From Isoetes taiwanensis (taxonomy: Eukaryota; Streptophyta; Lycopodiopsida; Isoetales; Isoetaceae), in the NCBI GenBank assembly GCA_021234155.1, contig JAJEKV010000010.1, forward strand, positions 5,058,871-5,122,870: DNA of 64,000 bases. Reading direction: 5' to 3'. The stretch's first letter is position 1, and each line of letters starts with the position of its first letter. The translations under genes were made by a program, and so were the position numbers. Of this stretch, positions 47,601-59,412 are shown piece by piece. The notes under the pieces were generated by a model. It saw only the letters and a list, made by a program, of their open reading frames with translations. It was not told the DNA's origin and ran no database searches.

Positions 47601-50600
47601 AAGGTGTTGAAGCAAATGCTTATACATATGGTGCAATGATTGATGGTTGTGCTCGATCTGGTCAAACTGCAAAAGCATTTGGTGTATACAGGATCATGAC
47701 ATCAAAGGTAAAACAAGATACTCGTTTTTGGTGCTTATTTAGTGTTTGTCTTTTCACAGGAGACGTTCTTATGTTTTTCAGAAAATCAAACCTGATCGAG
47801 TTATATATAATTCCCTTATTAACGCATGCGGGCATTCAGGAGATGTTCAGCGTGCATTAAATGTGCTATCTGAAATGAAAAATTTGAATAAACCTATTGA
47901 ACCTAATCATGTTACAATGGGTTCATTGGTTAAAGCATGCGCACGGTCTAATAGGGTATCTTCCTTACAATGTCCTAGCAACTTGTTTCAGTTGGCCATA
48001 CCATCTCTAGTCTTGCAAAATATACTAGGAAAGTTGATCCTTTTCTTTTATGTGCTTTTCCAGGCTGAAGATGCACTCAATGTTTATCATATGATGCGGA
48101 ATGATGGAGTAAAAGCAAGCTGTGAAACCTACACCATAGCTGTCCATGCATGCAGCCAAGAAGGAAATGTTGTAGAGGCTTTCCGGATTTATGAAGACAT
48201 GAAGAAAGACCATGTGAAACCAGATGAGGTATGTAGGGGCCCTATAAATTATAAGCTATATGCATCCATTTCTGGTTTCAAACAACAGTATAGTTGGGCT
48301 ACATGTGTTAGGAATGCAGGAGTAACCTGGTACAAAGGAAACATTCATGCAGTCTTCAAACTGGTCATACAGGACAAACGTTTTAAGTGAATACCTACCA
48401 GAATGATTTTGTTAGTCCATCTCTTTATGCAAAACTCCACTCTTCGAGAACTATTAATTAAAGGAGTGACAAACTCTCTCATTTCATCAGCATGATTTTG
48501 CAATTGAACCATACTCGCAGTAGCATTCCTTCCTTCTCACTGAGCTTGCAATTGTTCCAGAGTGTTTGGTACCTACCTTCATTGTTGTATGTTACATAAA
48601 GCCTTGTTAGTTTGTAAACCCACTCTATCTGCCGAACATATTGAAGGATCTCACATTACTATACTGACAGGTATTCTTTAGCGCATTGATCGATGTTGCT
48701 GGGCACGCTGGGCAAATTAACACTGCTTTTTCCGTTTTAGAAGAAATGGAAAAGATTCAAATGGCACCTAGCCCCATTACTTATAGTGCACTAATGGGAG
48801 CCTGCAGCAATGTATGTATAATCTATTTATTCTATATGGATCTGTAGAACAAGTATTTTTATTAGCCATGCTGAGAGGACAACCAGTACTGATGGTTCTT
48901 GTCTGTTGATTTGCATAGACAGGAGACTGGGAAAAAGCTTGGGACCTCTATAATGACATGCAGGCGATGAACATGCAACCCACTGTCTCCACCTTAAATG
49001 CCCTGATCACGGCTCTCTGTAAGTCAATGAGAATGTATAAAATAACTGTATTCATGTCTCAAGCATTTCTATAAGCTGGCAATTTAATTATCTCTTCTTT
49101 AGGCAAAGGAAATCAGTTGCGGCAGTCTATTCAGGCTTTAACTGAAGCAAAACAGGCTGGCATTGCGCCTAACCAAATTACTTACAGTGCTCTTTTAGAA
49201 GCTTGTGAAAAGTAAGATTCAATTAAAGGAAATATAAAGCATATGTAGGTAAAAGTTATCCTCTAATATCTATTAATGAACAGGGAAGATGACTATGAAG
49301 CTGGGATTGAGCTTTACCTCGCAGCAATGAAGGACAATGTGCTCCCAAATCTGACTATGTGTGAGAGCATAATAGGTATGGTTGGCATTTTTCGAAATAT
49401 ATTGGTATCGGTCTATCAGAGGTTTAACAACAATTACAAGAATCTTATCTCTACTATGATGCAGATTTATGTTTAAGAAGAATACAAAGATGTGATCCAC
49501 GCCCGAAGTTAGCATGTCCATTTGGACCTCCTTTCTTACCAAAAGAAACGCCCTACCAGCAGTGGTAAGCTGCATTATACACATTTTTCAGCCATGATGT
49601 TTGATCTATTAACTCTCAGAACCAATGTAGATTTGTCCTCAGTAAAATTTTGCTCTCAAATGGCATTCAGGGACTATATAACTTGTGAAAATCACCTCGA
49701 AAAATATCTGTTATTTTCCTCACGCCTTCTTGCTTGATTACCTGGGACACCTTCGTTTTACAGCCCCCCCACCTGACGTCAGGTGGCACGGATCCAGGCC
49801 ATACAATCTGCAAATCAAGGGCTGACATAATGCCACGTCAAAGGGGGGGCTGCAAAACGAAGACTACCCGATTACCTTATATTTCCCTGTTGAATAGATT
49901 CTTTGATTGTAGATACACTCATAGCTTTCCTTGCACTTTTAAATTATGTAGTCACGTCCAGACACACATCTGAGCACTAATTCCACAACGTGTCTTGCAG
50001 GGCATCTTGGGCTCTTGCTACCTACCGACAAGCCATCTCAGCTGGTATTACTCCAACAAAAAGAATGCTTTCTCAACTCTTTGGCTGCTTACGCCTGCCA
50101 GAAGTACCATCTTTGCCTGATGCCTACAATGGACCGTATACCTTTGGGAATTCACAGCCTCCAAGACAGAATCCTTCAGTGGATGGCTTTGACATCTATG
50201 ATCCACGTGCATCGGCCATCTTCGAGGTCAAACAAGATTCATTTGCATTTTAGACTGAAAATACATATTCATCTGAACTCACATGTACCACTGATGGAGA
50301 AAAGCGAAAGTGAACTCACTTAATTGCCAAGAAATTAGTTCACTGACTGAATGGGGCAAATGCAATTGGCTTTGCATCTCTGTGACTAACCATGAGCAAG
50401 CATCGGAGATTTGTGTTGGCATCCCACTTACTGAACATAAACAAGGACACATAATTGAATTGAAGAGCAATGCAGAGAAAACAAAGAAAAAGGAAGAACA
50501 CAGAACATGGAGAAATGGCTGACTGTATCATGCCTTTATAATATGCCTTTGCCTTGTTTTTAATATTCGCAGTGAAGACTTCTTTAATATGTAAAATCAT

Positions 50601-51479
50601 ACTACAAAGCGCCACTTGCAAATTGTCATAATCTGTGAGTGATCTTATTACTTCTGATTCTCTTGAACAGGAGGCTGCAGCAATGGGTGTTGTTCCAACC
50701 TTTTCTTTTACCAAAGGTCCAGTTGTTGTTGATGCTGAATTGATGCCTTCATGTGCTGCTGAGGTTTGTTACTATCCTTTATTTCTTATTCAATTAACTT
50801 AGCCATGATGAGTTTCTCTTTAGGTGGTTTTTACCAAATTTGGTTGACCCTACAGGTCTGCATACTTACAATAGTTAAAGCTCTCAAGCACAGGCATGCA
50901 ACAGGTTAGACCTTAGCTACTACATTCATAAAATATTAGACCTGATAACTAGCTATTCATAAGCAATATGGCACGGTCTTTTCTCTGCAAGGTGCAAAGC
51001 TACCAAACATCATCATAAAGTTTAATGTGGAGAAGAAGATGATCAACGAGAACAACAATGTCTCAAGAGCTATCAACGCCTCAAGCAGGTAAGAAAGTCA
51101 TTACACAGCTTAAATGGGGCATTAACGTTGTGTGATGGGCTATATGAATATGGAGCTAAATAACATGCAAGTCACTTTACCGTTGTTATCCTGCTATGAC
51201 AGGAATGGGCATACACTTGCAGCATTGCTCAGAAGATTGAGAGTGCAATATAAAGGAAACGAGAGTCGAGGAAAGCTTACTGTGCCAGGTACATGCATAT
51301 CAGAATGGTTTAAACGCACTGCGGCTTCTTCTGGAGTGCAGGATTACTTGCATTCTCCATCTCTTTTGGGTAAAAACAACTTGAGACAACAAGAAGCCAT
51401 CCGCATGGGAGAAATCCCTCCAATATCGTATCTCCAAATGTGCAAGGAATGGGACAAAGTGGAGCAAATACAGAGTTAG
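44672..51479 (+). CDS. MRL1: MRL1-type pentatricopeptide repeat protein, chloroplast
   Basis: Eighteen exons join without a stop into 1106 codons: 44672-45295, 46054-46673, 46755-46818, 46892-47036, 47392-47507, 47579-47707, 47782-47955, 48064-48228, 48671-48811, 48919-49018, 49103-49211, 49284-49375, 49465-49564, 50001-50226, 50671-50763, 50856-50904, 50992-51088, 51203-51479. Residues 1-415 are low-complexity and poorly conserved. About 420-825 are PPR repeats (for example VFHDMETKGVEANAYTYGAM, then IDGCARSGQTAKAFGVY). About 826-1106 form a conserved tail (VDGFDIYDPRAS, LAALLRRLRV, RQQEAIRMGEI). In Arabidopsis and Chlamydomonas MRL1 stabilises and matures the plastid rbcL transcript for the Rubisco large subunit. 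Length and end match that family. Intron 5 has a GC donor. A fragment of exon 1 and intron 1 is duplicated at the left end of the window. Confidence 0.93.
47508..47578 (+). other. GC-AG intron in MRL1
   Basis: Exon 5 ends FK at AAG and the intron begins GCATGA, with a normal TTTGCAG acceptor. Only this donor keeps the phase-0 junction MFK|VFHDME expected for the family. No GT nearby gives the frame. Confidence 0.75.
49751..49863. mobile_element. 113-bp MITE in MRL1 intron 13
   Basis: Starts CTTCGTTTTACAGCCCCCCC and ends with the near-complement GGGGGGGCTGCAAAACGAAG. AC flanks both sides. The left arm contains a perfect 16-bp palindrome, CACCTGACGTCAGGTG, with an ACGT core. Confidence 0.8.
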
Positions 51480-51826
51480 AAAAATCTTCAAAAAAGCGAC
51501 CATGTCTCTGAGAATCCAGCAAATGTGGCCCGGTTTTCGTTGTAATAATTTTCGAGGAAGAAAAGAAATGGTCTGTTTCATTTTTGGTTTAAAACCTCCT
51601 CCCTGTTCCTGCCCCTTGGATAACGTTTCGGAGGCAGAAGAAGGAGAAGAATGTTGTACCATTTTTACTTAAGAAAGTGATCGCTGACACTGATCGCTCA
51701 ATACAACACTCGGAATTCCTTTCCAGTATGAAATTTGAATCCTTCTTGCAACAACAAATTTTTGAACTGCTAGAAAGAGAATTGGATCTGAACCACGATG
51801 CAGAAGTTAAAAGGAATGGGCTATAA
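51480..51826. other. MRL1 3' region
   Basis: Probable 3' untranslated region; no clear AATAAA signal was fixed. No other gene. Confidence 0.4.
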
Positions 51827-52255
51827 GGGGCTTTTCACACGACTAGTGTGTCTTATATTTTAAGGCATGCTATTGGTCCATGTCAACATTTAAGAAGAAC
51901 TGGTTTTCACACGGAACCATATAAGACATGTCCCATTTAGGTTCGGGTAGGTTTGGATAGGTTCGGTAAGGGCAATGGAGTCTTATTTTATACCGGGGGA
52001 CTTCCCCCGCCATAAAATAAGACACCACTTATTATATTCTATTTTATTCTATTGACCAATCATATTCAAAATAAAAGGTGGTCTTATTTTGTGATGGTTT
52101 TCACACTAGTATTTGTTAGTGTCTCATTTACATAAGACACCCTGTAGTGTGAAAACAACTTATATTTGTGTGTCTTATTTTTTGCTTCGGAGTCACAAAT
52201 GATGTCTCATATGAAATGGGACAGCCATATTATAAGACATCGTGTGAAAAGGCTC
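51827..52255. mobile_element. Tourist-like MITE, 429 bp, TAA target duplication
   Basis: Left end GGGGCTTTTCACACGA, right end TCGTGTGAAAAGGCTC (complement GAGCCTTTTCACACGA), flanked by TAA at 51824-51826 and 52256-52258. Three-base TAA duplications and GG-starting ends fit the PIF/Harbinger group. The inside repeats TTTTCACAC and GTGTCTTATTT several times in both orientations. The reading frame over 52168-52458 is a chance frame of this element. Confidence 0.85.
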
Positions 52256-52587
52256 TAAAATATCGTAACGTTTTGAAGCAACAGAATTTAGGACGACAGC
52301 TTAAGTTGCCAATTGGGCATGAATTGGAGCTAGCCCATCTCACAACTCTTTCTAATTTAACATTGAAAATTCCAACATCGGGTATGGTTGCCTTCCCTCC
52401 CTCGTGTTATATCAGAATAAGTAGTACAATGTTTCAAACACGTAAAGAATTACTGTAGGAGTAATCTTAACATCTTCACCCTCTACATGCAGAAACTTAT
52501 TGAGAGCTCTGACAGCTAGATAAACTTTAAGCATATGGAAAAAAAAAGCAGAATTACAATTTTGAGAATTTCAAGCACAGCTAATTT

Positions 52588-52687
52588 GCTCAAGCACCTC
52601 TTCATAATGTGGAAGAGCTGGGTCTTGTACAGGGTCCGCTCAAGCACCTCTTCATAATGTGGAAGAGCCGAGTCTTGTACAGGATAC
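52588..52687. repeat. 50-bp tandem duplication in the transposase-like gene
   Basis: Two units starting GCTCAAGCACCTCTTCATAA with four differences. Because 50 is not a multiple of three, the duplication shifts the frame after EEVLE. Confidence 0.85.
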
Positions 52688-53827
52688 GCTACCCATGCAG
52701 GACGCACATCTCCCGGCCTGACAACCAAGAACATGCCTTTCTGGACATCCTGGTATGGGTCGAATATTTCAACGGCATTTTTAGATTTATCCTTTGCAGG
52801 TCCCACGTAAGGTGGGGGAGCATTGCATTCATCAACCATGATTGGATCTGCCTCGGCTACCAGTTCTTGCCTCGTTTGAGGCCAGAAGTTCTTTATTTCA
52901 GTATTGCCAGAGGGAACATCCCTAGGACACGCAACAGATCAGACCAGTAGTCAATAACTTCACTAAACAGACTTTGGAGAGCTAATCGGTATCATGGGCA
53001 CACCATTGTCATCTGCTTTCCACATCCGAATACCCTTACTGGCAACCATTCTCTATGGCCTGGTCTCATCTTATACTACATTAGTGGCCACCCATCCTTC
53101 ATGCAGAACTTGAACAATAAGGGCTCCAAATGACCATCAAGCGATCCTTCTTATCAGAAATGTATCCTTTCACGAAAGACATCCAATCAGGAACCTCTGT
53201 AACAAGGTATGGTGCTGGTGCCTTAGTGCTACATTCTCAAAAGAGTTGCATTAGCTCTGGAATAGTGAGTGCATCCGACCTGCGCATTAAAGTGGAGTAG
53301 CTACCAAAGAGTGCATTAATATCATCATGGATATGTCCAACCATCATAAAACCTAGTTGTATTTGTTCGAAGATACCCAACCAAACAAGATAATAAGAGA
53401 AGAGATATCTATTCTTGTTCTGGCCTGAGCAGTTGTCCAACTGCAAGTAGAGCCTCCTGAGTAGCTTCTTAAGTTGAGCCCGTTGCCGTGGAGGTGCTAG
53501 AAAGTCATGGCCAGTGTTGTTCAGTTTTTTGGTTCTCAACCCCACGCTATTAAGAAGTGTTGATCCCCAAATGCATTCGGGGCAACCTTCTTCTCTCAAA
53601 TGGCCCTAGTTGTCTTCAGAAGTATCCTTCAACGTTTTGATAGCATGATTCAAAGAACCAACATAAAAATTCGAATCATCCTTCCAAAGATCGATTGACC
53701 CAATGCACCTGTGCCATGCCCATGCATCAGTGCACCAGTCACGCTAACTTTTAACCGTTCCCCCCTCCATACTGATTTTACTAGCTTCTCCAGCCTAGGT
53801 ATCATTGTCTTGTTTTGGTCTATTTTA

Positions 53828-55365
53828 TCTTATATTATAATGTTATAGCGTGTTGCATCAAGCCCTAATTTGAGTGGATGAGATCATTTGATTGCATCCA
53901 AAGGCTGAGATTTATTGCACATCCACCGCGATTAGTCATACTTTAATCTCTTACGGGGAAAAGGAAAAGGGAGGAGAAAACTGAAAATTTGAAAGGAAAA
54001 AAGGCAAGGGGAAAAGGTAAAAGGAAAGAAAGGAGAAAAGGGAAGGGAAAAAGGGCATGGGAGAAAGGGGATGAAGGAAAGGATGAGGAAAAGGGAAGGG
54101 AAAAATAGCACAAAAACAAAGAAAGGAAAAGAGAAGCGTAAAAGGGAGAGGGAAAGGGAGGGGAAAAAGGGCACAAGAGAAAGGAAAAGAAGGAGGGGGG
54201 AGGGAGGAGAAAAAGGAAAGGGAAAAGGGGAAATAGGAAAAGGATGAGGAGCAAAGAAGCAAAAAAAGGCCATTGGGAAAGGAAAAGGCAAAAGAAAAGG
54301 GGACGGGAAAGGGAAAAGGGAACCGAGTAAAAAAGGCACGAGGAAAAAAAAGAGAAGAGAGAAAGGGGAAAAGGAAAGGGGGAAAGGGCATGGGAAAAGA
54401 AATAAACAGATACGGTGAAGAAAGGGGAAAAAGGAAGTGAAGAAAAGCATGGAAAAAGGGGGAAGAGTGAAAAGGTGAGGAAAGGGAAAAAGGGAAGAGA
54501 AATATGGCATGGGAAATGGAAAAGGAAAAGGGAAAGGTAAATGGAAAAGAAAATGTCAGGGGAAAAGGGAACGGGAAAGGAAAAAAAAGGGAGAGAGAAA
54601 GGGTGAAAGGGGACTTGGGAAAAATGGCACGAGGAAAAGAAAGGGAAGGGGAAATGTAACGACGAGAAAGGGATGGGGAAAGGGTGGAGAGAGGAGGAAA
54701 AGGGAAGTCCGAAAATGGAATAGGGGAACAGGAAAAGGGCGAGAAGAAGGTAAGGGAAAAAGGGCATGTCAAAAAATGAAAAGAAAAGGGAAGGGGGAAG
54801 AGGTGGAAGGGAACCTGGGAAAAAGGGCACAAGGAAAAGGGGAAGAGAGAGAGGAAAATGGGAGAAGGGGAATAGGGAAAGGGTGAAGAAATGAGAAACG
54901 GGAAGCAAAAAAGAGAATGGAAAAAGGGAAAGAGAAAAAAAAAAAAGGAAGAGGGAAAGGGTGTGAAAAAAACAAAGAGGAAAAATGTTTTGGGTATGGA
55001 AAATAGGGAAAAATGTGGAAGGAAAGGGAAACGAGCACGTCAAAAAGGGGAAGAGGGAAAGGGTGGCGAAATGAGGGAAAGGGACAGAAAATAGTATATC
55101 AGAAAAAGGAAAGTTAAATAGGGTGTCAATAAAGGAAAAAAAAGGAAAGAAAAGAAGGAAACATGTAAGGAATATGAGAAAAAAAGAAAAATGAAAAGAA
55201 AAGTAGGAAAAACGAGGAAAACGGACAAGAAAAAAGTGTAATAGGCAAAGGAAAAGAGAAACGGTATCCATATTTTAACAATGGAGTACTCTCTTCTCTC
55301 ATTACTATAATATATCATTTACAAGTTCTCAGCTTATACCCAGCAACGCTGGGCACCGTTCCTAG
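53828..55365 (+). mobile_element. Non-autonomous Helitron, 1538 bp, filled by a purine tract
   Basis: Starts TC (TCTTATATTATAATG) after an A and ends CTAG before a T. Eight bases before the CTAG is a hairpin, CCCAGC-AAC-GCTGGG (55339-55353). These are the standard Helitron ends and A|T target. Joining the flanks (TATTTTA + TCATGTATG) restores the open frame TIIHD-KIDQNKT of the host gene with nothing missing or added. No RepHel protein is present. The inside is mostly one long purine strand. Confidence 0.88.
53955..55262. repeat. 1.3-kb purine-rich strand
   Basis: More than 90 percent A or G on the plus strand, made of irregular GGGAAAAGG and GGAAAGGGAAA words with rare T and C. It has no fixed period and could form triplex or G-rich structures. 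Long open frames on either strand (Phe/Ser/Pro/Leu or Gly/Lys/Arg only) are composition artefacts. Confidence 0.92.
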
Positions 55366-56640
55366 TCATGTATGATAGTAAGGGCCTGCTCAGGGGAACG
55401 GCGTGACAGTGCTCTCCAAGACCAGTAAAGACTTCTGCAAGAGATCTGGGCTGCCAGGTGAGACTTCCTCTCCATTTGCAACTTTCTTCTCTCCATTGGA
55501 TCTCTTGTCTTTGTCATTTTCTCTTCTATGACAATGCAGGTATTACACTTTGAAAATGCAATTCTTTTGACTATTGCTACCTCTGAATGGTGTTCCTTCC
55601 ATCTGCGCAAGAAAGAGGACAGAGAAACATGCTTTCTAGTCATGTCTATCACACTAGCATCAACCTCTAAATGTATGTTCTTCTTAGTCAAGACAGAAGG
55701 TAGCCTTTTCACATTCTCCCTCACACAATCAACTGTGATTTTGGATCTATGAGGCATAGTTTCTGTGTTCTCGTCTATGTACATAGATAGCACAGCATTA
55801 CCTGCCAGTGTATGAGATCTTATTTTCTTTGACCCGATATTCCCATGCTCAGCTACTCTGTGACCACCCAAGAAAAATTTTCTCCACTTGTAGAAAGTAG
55901 ACATTGGTATGCCGTAGGCCCTATGCCATGCTTTCAAGCAAACTTCCTTATTATTTAATATGACTTTCTTGACCTGCCCATTAAATGAACAAACATCTAG
56001 CATATTTTTAGCAAACGTAGTCTTGTCAGCTGCTTTCATGTTAATCTCATTGAAAGAAAAGCTGGCACAACATCTCCTCAAGCAACACAATGAAGCAAGT
56101 CATGCATTTCTGGCATTTCAGCACAAGCTTGACACCTCATCAATGGCTTCTCTAGCATAGGCTGCAGGCTCATTATGGTAGCAGCTATACAATCTTCGCC
56201 TAATCGCATGGTTGGGATCAGTGAAAACAATCACGCCCGTGGCATATGGGATGTCAGAGCATTCATGCACCAGCGTACATGCACGATCAAGAAGGTCATA
56301 CCTTGAAATGGCCTTAGGAACATCCGCATCACATGGATGAATCTGCTCCACGAGGTCTCGCCATATTATGCGCCTGATCTGTGCTGGGGTGTAGAAAATT
56401 CTTGCACCTCGGTTGCTATGTTAGCTATGTCCTTAATGGGCCATAAAATGAAGGCACCTTTGGAGTCCAATAGCATCCCCTGTTTTCAGATACGGCAACG
56501 GGAGTTCCTCTTCCAAAATACGTTCCAGGGACACAACTGCGCATTCTTCAGGCAAGGGCAAATTGTGATGCTTGACAAAATCATGCACCTTCCCTTCTGC
56601 AACCTTCCTGCCATTGATAAGCATGGACTTCATCTCCATT

Positions 56641-57658
56641 CTCCAGCACTCTGTTAGTCAGTAATCGGTATGAACGATCACGACCACAATCTTGTCAAGC
56701 AATGACAGCCCACGTAGATATGTGAAGCAGTGGGCCTTTTGTCACCAAGAAAATGCTCAGAAGGAACGTAGTCGCGATCTCATGGAGAAGTTAGCAGTGG
56801 CATTTATGCAAGAGATCGCAGTCGCGATTTTATTGAGAAGCTGTCCCTTTGGCTTGGAACACTGCAAGTAGCGATATAGAGCAGTTAGTGAATCGAATTA
56901 GGTATTTACTATGCACCAGCATTTAACAGACTTACTAGAAGAGAAAAGCACTCACTATAAGAGCTAAGCAATCTCCTAGACTGTACGCAGTTGTAATATT
57001 AGACAGAATCACACCAATAGTCATATGTAGCTTACTTACATTGCAAACATACTTTTCGAGGCAATTAACAATCCAGTTTCGAACAAAGATGTATTTTTAA
57101 GGGGAATCACACCTGTTGCCATAGTCGGCATCAAGAAAGAAGAAATGCACTGAGAATTGGAGCTTGCCTTCCTTGCTGTGATTGAATAAACAAACGAGTT
57201 ATTAATTTGGAAGCCCGATAGGGCCGATCGGCTGCACCCCGAAGATCTACAAGGCGATCGGCTCCAAAAAGCGCCCAGTCCTCCAAAACCTTCAGGCGCT
57301 ATGTATGAAATGGAAGCGCCTTACTTCTTGCTGCAAGAATTGCAATGCAACCAAATCCACATTTTTTGAATTTGAATACTCTTCTTGCTCGGACAATAAT
57401 TAGGCCTGGAAGGTGGCAGGTCAATTCTGCCAGGTGTCTTAGGATACCACATTTTGCGTGGAATTTATGTTCATGGCAGGTAGGACACGAATTCAGAAAA
57501 TGTCACTTTCGCCGTACACTTTATGGAGTCTGTTTCGGAAAGTGTCACTTTCATGGTGCACTTTTTTAACATAGTTGTCTCGTCCATCATAATGGCGGGA
57601 TTAAAAAATCTTCTCATTACGGCACTTCTTTAACTGGACCTCGACATAAATAGTGCCG
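56641..57658. other. Spacer with first ATCGC-N4-GCGAT palindrome
   Basis: No gene is supported. A palindrome is at 56815-56828 and half-sites occur nearby (GTCGCGATCTCATGGAGAAG at 56771). Confidence 0.5.
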
Positions 57659-57669
57659 TCGTTTATAAA

Positions 57670-58610
57670 TTTTTTTTTTTTTTGAAGGACTTGAGCTTTT
57701 ATTATCTAGAGAAAGTTACAGAGTACAATGGGGACTAATAACTCAGTGGAGAGAATGTCCACCAGAGCAAGACCACCCCACTCAAATACAACATCTATGA
57801 AGAGCAAGCAAAAACTCTAAGTATGAATCTGAAGATAGTGCTCCCAAATATGGCTCTTCACCTCATTAGCAAATTGATGAGCACCTGAATGCTTTGACAA
57901 TTCGTGCTGGGCATCAAGAAGGATCTGTGCATCTGAACAAGCAAGACCTTTGAATATGAGAAGATTCTTTCTTTTCCAAATGGACCAAATGATCCATGCA
58001 GAAGCCAAATGAAATGCTCTTTTTGCCAAATTATCCCAACTACTTGGATAGACTGCTAATAACACCTGCTGGCTATTCAAATTGCAATGAAAGAGGCCTT
58101 GAAGCCACAACCAAGCATGTCTGACATGTCTACACAGGAAAAAGCAATGTTCAATTGTCTCGTCCCTCTGTGCACATAAGGGACAAAGTGCAGATACCTC
58201 TGGACGAAATCTGTGCACTAGAATATTAACGCGCAGACAACGATGAGTGAGTTGCCACCATAAAACAGATACTTTGGGATGGAGTAGTTTATCCCATACC
58301 CATTTCCATACTGCTTTCTTCCGATCCCTAGGAATGACCAAAGGCCACTTGGACGAAGGAGGCAAGACGTCAGCATCAAGCAAGACCTTGTACATGGAAT
58401 TCACCAACTTATCTGCTTTGACACGCTCATGAACTACCCAAGGCTGGGGATCATCCACTTGTGCTACTGGAGGAAGAATTGAAGACACCTTCTGCCAAAT
58501 AGCTCGATCCCACCTTAAAAGGAGGAACTTAGCTCTAAACTCTTCCCATGTCAGCAACTCCTTTGATTATTATACCAATCAGATATCATATGCACACCTG
58601 CTGCTCTCCA
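57670..58610 (-). mobile_element. 5'-truncated LINE with 11-bp target duplication
   Basis: Minus-strand insertion ending in a poly-A tail (T run at 57670-57683). TCGTTTATAAA flanks it at 57659-57669 and 58611-58621. It encodes the last 246 codons of a LINE ORF2 (57817-58557) with VWKWVWDKLLHPKVSVLWWQ, LCPLCAQRDETIEHCFFLCR and WSIWKRKNLLIF, the zf-RVT domain. This frame is still open, so the insertion is fairly young. It is not a copy of the LINE at 36-42 kb. Confidence 0.92.
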
Positions 58611-58621
58611 TCGTTTATAAA

Positions 58622-58765
58622 AATGCCATCGGCATTAATGGCGCCATTCAATATGCCCCGTCGCCAATAAATATGCCTTCGTCAATAAATATGCCGTCAC
58701 TAATAAATACGCCGCCATTAATAAAACCCATTAATACGCCCATAAATACCCCCAATTAATACGCG
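58622..58765. repeat. Irregular AATAAATACGCC minisatellite
   Basis: Repeated words ATGCCGTCACTAATAAATA, TACGCCGCCATTAATAAA and similar, period roughly 16-20 bp. Confidence 0.65.
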
Positions 58766-58959
58766 GTCTATTCATATCGTCATTTCCCTCTCCTGACGTG
58801 ATTCAACACAGGCCTTAGCTGTCGTTTCGAGCGCCTTCGAGAAAATGAAGACCACTGTTAGCAGACGCGATGCCCTCAAATTAGGTTATTTTCCGCGCTT
58901 TCTTTGAGCACTTCTTACAATGAGCACTTTTCATATGTTATTGAATATAGTAAGAGCAT

Positions 58960-59395
58960 CACAGGATCGCGGCCGCGATCCTGCTGACATGAATCTAGTG
59001 TTATATTTAAACTGAGTAGTAAATCAAATCGCAGTCGCGATTATCACATAGCTATATTTCTAAATTCTTTATAGTAATATGCATTCCAACTACTGGAACA
59101 GATCACGACCGCGATCTCTGTGACACTTATTTCATTTCGGCTACTAATACGAATAGTCGTGGTTGCGATTATCATATAGCTATATTTCCAAATTCTTTAT
59201 GGTAGTATGCATGCCAACTAATAGAACAGATCGCGACCGCGATCTCTGTGACACTTACTGCATTTTGGCTACGTAGTAGATATAATCACGGTCGCGATTA
59301 TCTTATAGCTACATTTCCAAATTCTTTATAGTAGTATGCATTCAAACTACTGGAACAGATCGCGACAACGATCTCAGTGACACTTACTAACAAAA
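58960..59395. repeat. Tandem 128-bp units carrying paired palindromes
   Basis: Units begin at about 58960, 59097, 59225 and 59354 (the last partial). Each starts AACAGATCGCGACCGCGATC or close to it, then after 50-60 bp has a second palindrome ending GCGATTATC, followed by ATAGCTATATTTCCAAATTC. The last unit breaks at an acceptor-like TTGCAG where the next gene begins. Confidence 0.88.
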
Positions 59396-59412
59396 TCGAG
59401 TATTTCTTGCAG

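Larger units (their letters stand above)
52516..56640 (-). pseudogene. Transposase-like gene (DUF7869-type), decayed and Helitron-interrupted
   Basis: Minus-strand pieces in order. 56090-55366 has HRAYGIPMSTFYKWRKFFLG, EHGNIGSKK, FSKCNTCIVIEEKMTKTRDP and TIIHD. After the Helitron come KIDQNKTMIPRLEKLVKSVW and VSVTGALMHGHGTGALG. Then LYLQLDNCSGQNKNRYLF, FMMVGHIHDDINALFG and IPELM (53600-53240), VTEVPDWMSFVKGYISDKKD, GIRMWKADDNGVPMIP near 53000, and FLVVRPGDVRPAWVAYPVQD (52760-52650). D-N-C-x-x-Q-N-K-N followed by VGH.HDDI is the signature I associate with plant DUF7869 proteins, thought to be transposase-like. Frameshifts and stops occur, including one from a 50-bp tandem duplication at 52588-52687. 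Pieces at 56639-56118 may be its N-terminal part (low confidence). Confidence 0.7.

Noticed and set aside
53932-55271. Long reading frames (up to 442 codons) in the purine tract on both strands
   Set aside because: They consist almost only of Phe/Ser/Pro/Leu or Gly/Lys/Arg because the strand lacks T and C. They are composition artefacts inside the Helitron.
58960-59395. Tandem units as a CRISPR array
   Set aside because: Units are 128 bp and continuous with no unique spacers, and the DNA is from a plant nucleus.
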